From Pelagicoccus albus (lineage in GTDB: Bacteria; Verrucomicrobiota; Verrucomicrobiia; Opitutales; Opitutaceae), in NCBI RefSeq assembly GCF_014230145.1, contig NZ_JACHVC010000013.1, positions 558,001 to 622,000 of the forward strand: a stretch of DNA of 64,000 nt, written 5' to 3'. The notes under the pieces were generated by a model, which was given only the letters and a program-made list of their open reading frames with translations, did no database searches and was not told where the DNA came from. The position numbers were made by a program, and so were the translations under genes. Each line of letters starts with the position of its first letter. Position 1 is the stretch's first letter. Positions 25,359 to 32,602 of this stretch are shown here, in pieces.

Positions 25359-26473
25359 AGAGCCTACCGCTTTTCGCAACTCTCGGATCCATCCTGCTAG
25401 CGGTTTTGGTTGGAGCTCTCCTGCTTGGACTCAGCGGTTTCGACCCATGGGGCAGCTATCTGAAACTGTTCGAAGGGGCAACAGGTTTAGACTTCTCAGG
25501 TCGAGGATCGTTTTTCCGAATCCCCTCTCGTCTAGGTTCAACCCTGAACGAATGCGCCCCCCTTCTTCTCGCGGCACTGGCGGTAGCCACGCCTTGGCGG
25601 CTAGGTTGGGTCAATCTAGGCGGCGAAGGACAAATGATCATGGGGGCCGCAGCGGCGACTATGGTCGCCCTCAGTTTCAGCGAAGTTGCTAGCCCGGGCA
25701 TCCTTGTATTCGCGCTCCTCGCCGCCGCCATCGCCGGAGCGCTTTGGTCTTTGCTCGCCGCTTGGACACGTATCCATCGAGGCATGAACGAAATCATCGT
25801 TACCATAATGCTTAACTTCATAGCTTTTTGGTTTGTAGCTTGGCTCGTTCACGGTCCGATGCGGGATACCGAAAGCGGCATGGGCCACCCTTGGAGCCCG
25901 CCGGTTCCACTGGAGTCGCAGCTACCCATTCTAGGTGGAGATATACGTTTCCACTCCGGGCTGATAATCGCCCCTGTGCTGGCGATTCTCATTTGGATAT
26001 TACAAACCTATCGCGTATCCGGATTTCAGGAACAAGTAACCGGACGGGCTCGTCCCACCGCTCTGTTTGCGGGCTTCCCGGTTCGAAAGCTTGAATACAG
26101 AGCCATGGCGATCGGCGGAGCCTGTGCAGGACTTGGAGGGGCCTGCGCCTTGCTGGGAGTTCAATTTAGGTTAAGCGAGGAAGTCGCCACAGGCTACGGG
26201 TTTACTGGCTTAACCATTGCATTAGCCGCCAGATCCCATCCGCTAGCCATCATTCCTTGCGCCTTGTTTTTCGCTACCCTCCGCACCGGAGCTGAATACA
26301 TGGAGTTTAGCGCCGGAATCCCTCAGACTCTCGCTGTTATCATTCAAGCCTTAGTCCTCTTCTTTTTGCTCTTAGCTTTGGCTCCGCAATGGAAAAAGTG
26401 GTGGCAACAACACAAGACGAGGCAGGCGTCTCTCCGCAAAAAGGCCATTGTCGAAGGAGGAGCCAATGTTTGA
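25355..26473 (+). CDS. BMP-type ABC transporter permease 1
   Basis: The 372-residue integral membrane protein begins with TTG AAG, which overlaps the stop of the ATPase gene (TTGA) and has a GGAG site 8 bases upstream; the longer open frame into the ATPase gene is ignored. It has about eight to ten hydrophobic segments and the conserved permease stretch WVNLGGEGQMIMGA near residue 85 plus IHRGMNEIIVTIMLNFIA around 145. It matches the YufP-like first permease of nucleoside importers. Its C-terminus is overlapped by the ATG of the second permease, so a heterodimer is expected. Confidence 0.88.
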   Translation: MKSLPLFATLGSILLAVLVGALLLGLSGFDPWGSYLKLFEGATGLDFSGRGSFFRIPSRLGSTLNECAPLLLAALAVATPWRLGWVNLGGEGQMIMGAAAATMVALSFSEVASPGILVFALLAAAIAGALWSLLAAWTRIHRGMNEIIVTIMLNFIAFWFVAWLVHGPMRDTESGMGHPWSPPVPLESQLPILGGDIRFHSGLIIAPVLAILIWILQTYRVSGFQEQVTGRARPTALFAGFPVRKLEYRAMAIGGACAGLGGACALLGVQFRLSEEVATGYGFTGLTIALAARSHPLAIIPCALFFATLRTGAEYMEFSAGIPQTLAVIIQALVLFFLLLALAPQWKKWWQQHKTRQASLRKKAIVEGGANV

Positions 26474-27404
26474 TAGCGCCTTGGTATTAGGCGGTCTCCT
26501 CATCTCCGCAGAATTTTGGCAGGCTGCGATTCGTAGTGCCGCTCCCATAACAATTGCAGCGACAGGAGAAGCGGTCACAGAGAGGACTGGAGTGCTCAAC
26601 ATTGGCATCGAAGGGATGATGCTGATGAGCGCTTTTGCCGCGGTTTGGGGTTCAGGTCTAACGGGAAGCGCTTTCGGAGGGCTCGCCCTAGCGGCCCTGT
26701 GCGGCTTGGCGATAAGCGCTGTACATACTGTGGTCGTTCTGGCTCTCAGAGCAGACCAAATCCTAAGCGGGGTCGCCCTAAACCTCGCTGCATTAGGTAC
26801 GTCGACCTACCTCTCTCGTCTGGTTATTGGCGACAACCCAGAGCCCGTCTCCGCCTTCGAGAGCATGGAGATTCCTTTGCTTAGCAAGATACCCTTTTTC
26901 GGAACCTTGCTTTTTGAATACAACGTGCTGATCTATTTGTTGTACGCATTAACAGCCTTCACCGGCTGGTTTCTTTTCCGTTCACATCTCGGTCTACGTC
27001 TTCGCGCCGTAGGTGAGAATCCGCAAGCGGTCGCAAATGCGGGCTTCTCTGTCACTCGCCTCCGAGCAAGCGCCATACTCTTCGGCGGACTTATGGCGGG
27101 ACTCGCCGGGGGTGCCTACTCACTCGGAAATGTCCGCTTCTTCACCGAGAATATGACCGCAGGAGTCGGCTTTGTAGCCCTTGCCCTAGTAATCGTTGCC
27201 CGCTGGAATCCGTGGTGGCTCATACCAGTGGGGTTGATATTCGGAGGAGGCCAAGCCCTAGCTCTCAGGGGCCAAACGGTAGATTTGGCGATTCCCTTCG
27301 AATGGCTGATCGTTATGCCCTACATTTTGACCCTGGTGGTCTACTTCTTCGTGAGCGGAAAGAAATCCAGCGCTCCGTTTATGTTGGGCCAAAAACTTGA
27401 CTAG
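26466..27404 (+). CDS. BMP-type ABC transporter permease 2
   Basis: The 312-residue membrane protein starts at the ATG at 26466, which follows AAGGAGGAG and overlaps the previous gene's stop. Visible pattern: AAPITIAATGEAVTERTGVLN with GIEGMMLMSAFAAV, LRADQILSGVALNL, AVGENPQAVANAGFSV and a final VGFVALALVIVARWNP. This is the YufQ-like second permease of nucleoside-type importers. The four gene products (binding protein, ATPase, permeases 1 and 2) give a complete ABC importer. The FAD-linked oxidase begins 7 bases after its stop, so the transporter and this oxidase are probably cotranscribed. Confidence 0.88.
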   Translation: MFDSALVLGGLLISAEFWQAAIRSAAPITIAATGEAVTERTGVLNIGIEGMMLMSAFAAVWGSGLTGSAFGGLALAALCGLAISAVHTVVVLALRADQILSGVALNLAALGTSTYLSRLVIGDNPEPVSAFESMEIPLLSKIPFFGTLLFEYNVLIYLLYALTAFTGWFLFRSHLGLRLRAVGENPQAVANAGFSVTRLRASAILFGGLMAGLAGGAYSLGNVRFFTENMTAGVGFVALALVIVARWNPWWLIPVGLIFGGGQALALRGQTVDLAIPFEWLIVMPYILTLVVYFFVSGKKSSAPFMLGQKLD

Positions 27405-27411
27405 ATTTCCT

Positions 27412-28797
27412 ATGACACTTTCTAACGACCTTCTAAGCAAACTCACCGATGCAGTCGGTAGTGATAATCTAATCACCGACGAGTCGAGTCTCCTAAAGCT
27501 ATCTCGCGACTACTCATGGTACTCGCCCTTCCTAAAGGAGTCCCTTGCGAGCAAAGCGGCCGATGCGGTGGTCAAGGTTTCCTCGGAAAGCCAACTTGAG
27601 CAAGTTGTGGCAGATTGCGCAGCCGCTAAAGTTCCTGTGACTCTTCGTGGCGCCGCCACCGGAAACTATGGCCAATGCACACCGTTCGAAGGTGGCGTTC
27701 TTATCGATATAAACGGTATGAAAGAGATCCTCGGTTTCGGTGATGATTGGGTCGAAGCACAAGCAGGCGTTCGCATGCAAACCTTAGAAAATGCAGCGAG
27801 AGAAAAAGGTCTCGAACTACGTTCCTATCCTTCCACATGGGTGAAGTCTACATTGAGCGGTTTTATCGGAGGCGGATCGGGAGGCATCGGATCGGTAACC
27901 TGGGGCAGGCTGCACGAAGCGGGTACCATAAAAGCCGTGGAGTTCCTTTCACTAGAAAATCCGCCCCGAAAATTTCGTCTCGAAGAAGAGGATACGTGCA
28001 AGGTTTATCACACCTATGGCACAAACGGAATCGTGACCCGCATCACTCTGCGACTGGCCCCGAAAGCCGATTGGCGACAGATCATGGTAGTGAGCGAGGA
28101 TTGGTGGAAGCTAATGGAGTTCGCAGTGGAAATCTCATCGGACAAGAGCTGGAGGAAACGTCTTGTCAGCATCCACGAATGGCCCATCCCGTCCTACTTC
28201 AAAGGACTGAAAAAATGGATACGCCCCGATGCACATCTCGTCTTTTTCGAGATTGAAGAATCTCAAGCAGAGAGCTTCAAGAGCTACGTTGCCGAAAAAG
28301 GACTGGAAGTACAGCACGACATCGCCCCACACGAGCCTCGCAAGGCTCCCATGTACTCAGACTTCACTTACAATCATACGACGCTATGGGCTTTGAAGTT
28401 TGACCCAAGCTACTCCTACATGGGCAACCGATTTGATACGGCAAACTACCGCCAGCAGATGAGCGCGATCAAAGAAGCCTTTCCCGACGAGGTTTGGTGG
28501 CACCTCGAGGTTTTGCGGGACTACACCAACGATTGTCCCATCTTCGCCGGTCTCACTATTTTTAAGTACACAACGAAAGAGCGCTTCAACGAGATGCGAG
28601 CGTTTATGGAAGCTCAAGGGGTCGGAACAAGCGGGGCACACACACCATTCTTGGACGAGGGACTACATTCCCACGGCCTCGAAGCCAAATTCGCGATCAA
28701 GGATCTCGTCGACCCTCAAGGACTGCTTAATCCAGGAAAAATAAAGAACTACAACCCAGGCAGCTACGAGCCTTGGACGCCAAGCGAGAGTATCTAG
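27412..28797 (+). CDS. FAD-linked oxidase of the FAD_binding_4/PCMH type (copy 1)
   Basis: The 461-residue protein has the FAD-binding PCMH fold: PVTLRGAATGNYGQ, an N-terminal segment KSTLSGFIGGGSGGIGSVTWG, and a C-terminal DPQGLLNPGKIKNYNPG. Proteins of this shape oxidise alcohols, hydroxy acids or phenols, passing electrons to oxygen, quinone or a partner. Two paralogues lie at 52734 and 57519, and share the GNYGQ and GGSGGIGS motifs. The ATG at 27412 is chosen; an alternative TTG at 27397 overlaps the permease stop. It directly follows the nucleoside transporter and precedes the creatininase-fold gene, so it may act on the imported compound or its sugar (inference). Confidence 0.83.
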   Translation: MTLSNDLLSKLTDAVGSDNLITDESSLLKLSRDYSWYSPFLKESLASKAADAVVKVSSESQLEQVVADCAAAKVPVTLRGAATGNYGQCTPFEGGVLIDINGMKEILGFGDDWVEAQAGVRMQTLENAAREKGLELRSYPSTWVKSTLSGFIGGGSGGIGSVTWGRLHEAGTIKAVEFLSLENPPRKFRLEEEDTCKVYHTYGTNGIVTRITLRLAPKADWRQIMVVSEDWWKLMEFAVEISSDKSWRKRLVSIHEWPIPSYFKGLKKWIRPDAHLVFFEIEESQAESFKSYVAEKGLEVQHDIAPHEPRKAPMYSDFTYNHTTLWALKFDPSYSYMGNRFDTANYRQQMSAIKEAFPDEVWWHLEVLRDYTNDCPIFAGLTIFKYTTKERFNEMRAFMEAQGVGTSGAHTPFLDEGLHSHGLEAKFAIKDLVDPQGLLNPGKIKNYNPGSYEPWTPSESI

Positions 28798-28808
28798 CGA
28801 AAACAAGC

Positions 28809-29588
28809 ATGGGCTCTGGACTTTCATTGGAAAACACCTCCCGCGAACTCGCGGACTCACAATCAGAGACTGCGATTCTGGTCTTTGGTGGAGCGGAGCA
28901 ATGCGGGCCTTGTCTCCCCTGCTGTATCGACTCTTTGTTAGCAGACTTCCTAGCAGATCGCTACGCCGAATCACTGCATGCCTTCCGGACTCCAGTTTTT
29001 CCCTACAACACGTCTCAAGAGCATGGCAACCTAGCGGGGACCTTGTCCCTACCCGCGTCATTGATGCAAACAATCACGGAACATCTGGTATGTCAGCTCT
29101 CCCAGCAGGGATACCGGCGGTTCATCTTGCTCAGCCCGCATGGCGGTTCTCATTGGGAATCCAGTGCCATCAAAGAGATCAATGCCGCCAATCCAAACAT
29201 TACCTTAATCTCGGCAAAAGACGGGGCCGCAGACAGTATTCCTGAAGCGCGGCTAGCGGCCGGACTTACGGAAGGCGAAGGCCTGCATGGCGGACTTCTA
29301 CCACTTTGCTCAACTGCCTTCTTCCACCCTGACCTTGTGAAAGCGGGGAGCTTCGGGTCCCTTCATCCCGAGCAAAACGAAGCGGCTTTCAACTACGGGC
29401 TACTGCGGGCTTTCAGCGAGGATGGTTGCTGGGGGGATCCGATTGAAGTGAAAGCCGAACAAATTTCTGAATACGCGGAAAAAGGAAAATTGCTTTGGAC
29501 AACGTTTGCGGAGGCTCAAGCCAACCGACTCGACACCATACTAAACCGAGTCGACTCCCTTCGCCAACAGCTCGCCTCAAAAGCTTAG
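28809..29588 (+). CDS. creatininase-fold protein with cysteine-substituted metal site
   Basis: The 259-residue protein has the creatininase-family fold but altered ligands. Where the family reads E-Q-H-G-P-H-L-P...D, this one reads Glu30-Gln-Cys32-Gly-Pro-Cys35-Leu-Pro then Asp41. The LSPHGGSHWE stretch keeps His111 of the NxHGGN motif, but the HAGE motif becomes HGGLLP. One metal ligand His is therefore Cys and the second Glu may be lost. The TTG at 28773 is a possible but weaker start. It follows the FAD-linked oxidase by 11 bases. It may be a new-type amidase, a Cys-zinc enzyme or a non-catalytic partner; the sequence does not tell which. Confidence 0.72.
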   Translation: MGSGLSLENTSRELADSQSETAILVFGGAEQCGPCLPCCIDSLLADFLADRYAESLHAFRTPVFPYNTSQEHGNLAGTLSLPASLMQTITEHLVCQLSQQGYRRFILLSPHGGSHWESSAIKEINAANPNITLISAKDGAADSIPEARLAAGLTEGEGLHGGLLPLCSTAFFHPDLVKAGSFGSLHPEQNEAAFNYGLLRAFSEDGCWGDPIEVKAEQISEYAEKGKLLWTTFAEAQANRLDTILNRVDSLRQQLASKA

Positions 29589-29611
29589 TAGCCTACGCCC
29601 AAAGGAAGCTG

Positions 29612-30835
29612 CTATCCTCCCGGACCGTAACGTTGCCGCCAAGGAACTAGCCGCTGGTCGATAGACTTCGCGAGGCGGAGAAGAGCTCGATCTGATCCTC
29701 TCGGGCCAAGGAGAGACAAGCCAACCGTTGCCCCTTGAATTTCGATGGCAGGGATACTGATTTGCGGCAGCCCAGCTAAAGAAGCTCCGCCAACCATGCT
29801 AACACAACGGCTCCGGAAACGGTTTAAGTCTCCCAACTCGCCTCCTTTCAAGGGCGCTAGATCAGGGGTCGTCGGAAGCAGAAAAGCCCCATGACTACCA
29901 AGGGCATCGTTGAAGTGCGCAGCAATATCAGCTCGGTCTTCAGTGGCCTTTTGGAACGCCAGAGCATCGACCTTGCCCGCTTCTCTCAGTCGATCTGCTA
30001 GTCCGGGAGCTAAAGTTCGCTCTTTCGCCTCCAGCCATTCGCGATGCGTATTCCAAAGCTGCCGGCTCATCAAAGGCCAATAGGTATTTAGATAGTGTTC
30101 ACCATTCCGGTTGAAGAACTTGCCGCGACCGGAAACTTCCAACCACCGGAAGAGCTCGGTAAACGCCTCTGCAACCTTCGGCTCCACCCAATCCAGAACA
30201 TCTTCCGCAACGAGCAATTCATCCAGTTCACTAAACGGGTCGCCAGGACTCAGAATCACATCGCCAACCACCTGCAGGAGATCCACCGAACGAGTGAACC
30301 ACCCCGCCGTATCGAAGTAATCGCACTGCGGGAAACAGCGGTTCATATTCACGTATCCATGAGATGGGCGCATACCGTAGATCCCACAAAAGGAAGCCGG
30401 CACGCGAACGCTGCCACCTGTATCGGTACCAATGGAAAAATCAACGGCTCCGCCCGCTACCGCAGCCACCGAGCCGCTAGAAGAGCCTCCCGGGACGCGT
30501 TCGGGACTGCGACTATTTAGAGGCGTTCCGTAATGGATGTTCTCTCCAAACATGCCGCACGCGAAATCGTCCGTTATGGTCTTTCCAAACAGATCAGCTC
30601 CCGAATCCAGCAAGTGCGAAACAAGAGGCGCTGTCACGGATGCGGGAGCTTGCTCTGCTAGCCAGTCCGGGTTGCCGGCAGAAGTTCGATATCCCGCTAC
30701 GTCAAACAGATCTTTGACCACGAAGCTCAAACCCTTGAGCGGGCCGCTGCCCGAACCTTGCAGCTGAAAGTCACCTTCTGGAACCAAAGCCCCCAGCTCA
30801 CGGAGCCTGGTCGAGATTCTTTCAGATTCATGCAT
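29612..30835 (-). CDS. amidase-signature enzyme (shorter type, copy 2)
   Basis: The 407-residue amidase has Lys in FVVKDLFDVAGY (about residue 38), GGSSSGSVAAVAGG, and the nucleophile region GTDTGGSVRVPASF. The site is complete, but it is shorter than AtzE (466) because the N-terminal region is reduced. It resembles plant AMI1-type and AtzF-type amidase domains, but the AtzF C-terminal domain is absent. It is divergent from the NCS2 permease gene over about 160 bases, so it may be made together with uptake of the same compound. Its substrate is unknown; an indole- or ureide-type amide is only a guess. Confidence 0.87.
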   Translation of the reverse strand: MHESERISTRLRELGALVPEGDFQLQGSGSGPLKGLSFVVKDLFDVAGYRTSAGNPDWLAEQAPASVTAPLVSHLLDSGADLFGKTITDDFACGMFGENIHYGTPLNSRSPERVPGGSSSGSVAAVAGGAVDFSIGTDTGGSVRVPASFCGIYGMRPSHGYVNMNRCFPQCDYFDTAGWFTRSVDLLQVVGDVILSPGDPFSELDELLVAEDVLDWVEPKVAEAFTELFRWLEVSGRGKFFNRNGEHYLNTYWPLMSRQLWNTHREWLEAKERTLAPGLADRLREAGKVDALAFQKATEDRADIAAHFNDALGSHGAFLLPTTPDLAPLKGGELGDLNRFRSRCVSMVGGASLAGLPQISIPAIEIQGATVGLSLLGPRGSDRALLRLAKSIDQRLVPWRQRYGPGG

Positions 30836-30997
30836 CGGCTCTAAATCCTATCGATAAAAGCATTTTGAATACACGGGGCATAGGAGGTCGCCTAGCAGAC
30901 GCCATTCCAAGGTTCTGCTAATTTTTCTACGTCCAGTCCAAATGGAACGGGAACTGCAACTCGCGATGAGCCTTCCTCTCCTCAGATCGCTCTTTCC

Positions 30998-32332
30998 ATG
31001 GCAGAAAAAGATCCCAACTACCCAGCCGCTTCGCAAATCCTCTATCCTCTAGAAGCCAAGCCTCCTATCCACACTGCCGCCTTGGTGGGCTTGCAACACG
31101 TCCTCGCGATGTTTGTGGGTGTAATCGCCCCACCTCTCATTTTGGCGGGCATCGTTGGCTACAGCAAAGAGGAATCCGCCTATCTGCTGAGCATGGGACT
31201 GATCGGGTCCGCCATCGGTACCATAATACAAATCAAGCGTCGCGGTCCCTTCGGCTCGGGTATGCTTTGCGTCACGGGAACGAGCTTCGCCTTCATTCCC
31301 ATTCTCGCCGAGACCGGCAAAGCGGGTGGAATTCCTCTGATGATCGGAATGTCACTGGCAGCTGCACCCATGCAAATGCTCTTTGCCCCCATCCTTCCGC
31401 GGCTTAGGAATTTCTTCTCGCCCATCGTAACAGGCACCTTCCTGATCCTCATCGGATTCTCGCTAGTACCTGCCGCCTTCACATACATTATTAGAGGCTT
31501 CGGTACGGAGGCTCCAGTTTGGGCTCCTCATCTCATGGCGGGGATCACCATTGTAATCGTCATCATTTGCAACGGACTGGGAAGGCCCTTTCTTCGTCTT
31601 ACCTCAATCGTTCTTTCGCTAGGAATCGGTTATGCGACTTGCGCCATCTTCGGTTGGGTTCAGGCGCCACCCCCTTCCACAGGCTGGGTGATAATTCCAG
31701 TGCCCTTCCACTTTGGTTTGGAATTCAATTGGGCCTACCTCCTCCCTTTTGCTCTTATGTACGTCTTTTCAGGCGTTGAGACAGTGGGAGACCTCACTGC
31801 GACTTCCGAATTTTCGGGAGAACCGACAACGGGCAACGTATTCTGGAATCGTATACAAGGCGGCGTGCTCGCAGACGGACTGAATTCGGTCATCGCCGGA
31901 ATTCTGAACAGTTTTCCAAACACTTCCTTTTCCCAAAACAACGGAGTCATCCAACTCACTGGAGTCGCCTCGCGACGCATCGGCTACTACGTCTCTGGTT
32001 TCATGCTTATTTTGGGCATCTTTCCTCCGATCGGACGTTGGATTTCAATCACCCCTCCCCCCGTTCTCGGTGGCCTCACACTGATTCTTTTCAGTTTTAT
32101 CCTCGTGGCCGGGATCCGAGTCACCACTGCCCGACATCCACTCGACCAGCGAAGCGTCCTCGTTTTAGCGGTCGCCTTGGGAACAGGAGTGGGCCTTCAG
32201 ATGAAACCTGAGATTTTGGACGTATTCCCCGATTGGGTCCGACTGGTCTTTGGCACCCCTTTTGTTACCGGCGGCTTAGTGGCATTGATTCTTAATGGGC
32301 TGCTCCCCAACAGGATCAAAGAAAAGGCTTAG
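30998..32332 (+). CDS. NCS2-family nucleobase permease (purine-type signature)
   Basis: The 444-residue multipass protein (about 12 to 14 hydrophobic segments) has the NAT/NCS2 features: GTSFAFIPILAE in a middle segment and the signature QNNGVIQLTGVASRR near residue 310. The initial Gln of the signature is the version associated with purine and urate transporters, whereas uracil transporters usually carry Glu. It imports nucleobases with protons. It starts after a gap from the divergent amidase and is followed by a 270-base gap and the TonB receptor, so it may be its own transcript. Confidence 0.87.
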   Translation: MAEKDPNYPAASQILYPLEAKPPIHTAALVGLQHVLAMFVGVIAPPLILAGIVGYSKEESAYLLSMGLIGSAIGTIIQIKRRGPFGSGMLCVTGTSFAFIPILAETGKAGGIPLMIGMSLAAAPMQMLFAPILPRLRNFFSPIVTGTFLILIGFSLVPAAFTYIIRGFGTEAPVWAPHLMAGITIVIVIICNGLGRPFLRLTSIVLSLGIGYATCAIFGWVQAPPPSTGWVIIPVPFHFGLEFNWAYLLPFALMYVFSGVETVGDLTATSEFSGEPTTGNVFWNRIQGGVLADGLNSVIAGILNSFPNTSFSQNNGVIQLTGVASRRIGYYVSGFMLILGIFPPIGRWISITPPPVLGGLTLILFSFILVAGIRVTTARHPLDQRSVLVLAVALGTGVGLQMKPEILDVFPDWVRLVFGTPFVTGGLVALILNGLLPNRIKEKA

Positions 32333-32389
32333 TCGATTCGGAAAGCACGAGCACGCAATAGAGAGTCCACATAGCAATGGATCGTTATC

Positions 32390-32408
32390 GTATCGATCTG
32401 TTCGATAC
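32390..32408. promoter_or_regulatory. perfect 7-5-7 inverted repeat upstream of the TonB receptor
   Basis: GTATCGA - TCTGT - TCGATAC is a perfect 7-base inverted repeat with a 5-base spacer. It lies about 195 bases upstream of the TonB receptor start in a 270-base gap with no gene. Its shape and location suggest a dimeric regulator's operator, but no regulator gene is recognised in the window. The gap also holds a TATGAT-like box near the receptor, too weak to call. Confidence 0.45.
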
Positions 32409-32602
32409 TTGCTACAAGTAACATGGGCTCAGGAAACTCACCCAAAAGCGATGCCATTCTGGCCATCTGGAAAGGTTCATGTGAAGTATGATTATTTTTC
32501 ATTTTTCACCGCAGCTTAATGTCACGTCCTTGGCACGTTGCCTGCTCAAGGCCGAGTTATTGATCCAACAACAACAAACGGTTCCTAAAAAGATCTCACA
32601 CT

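Noticed and set aside
29612-30835. Naming the amidase AtzF
   Set aside because: It has the amidase domain but not the C-terminal allophanate hydrolase domain, so only the amidase family is supported.
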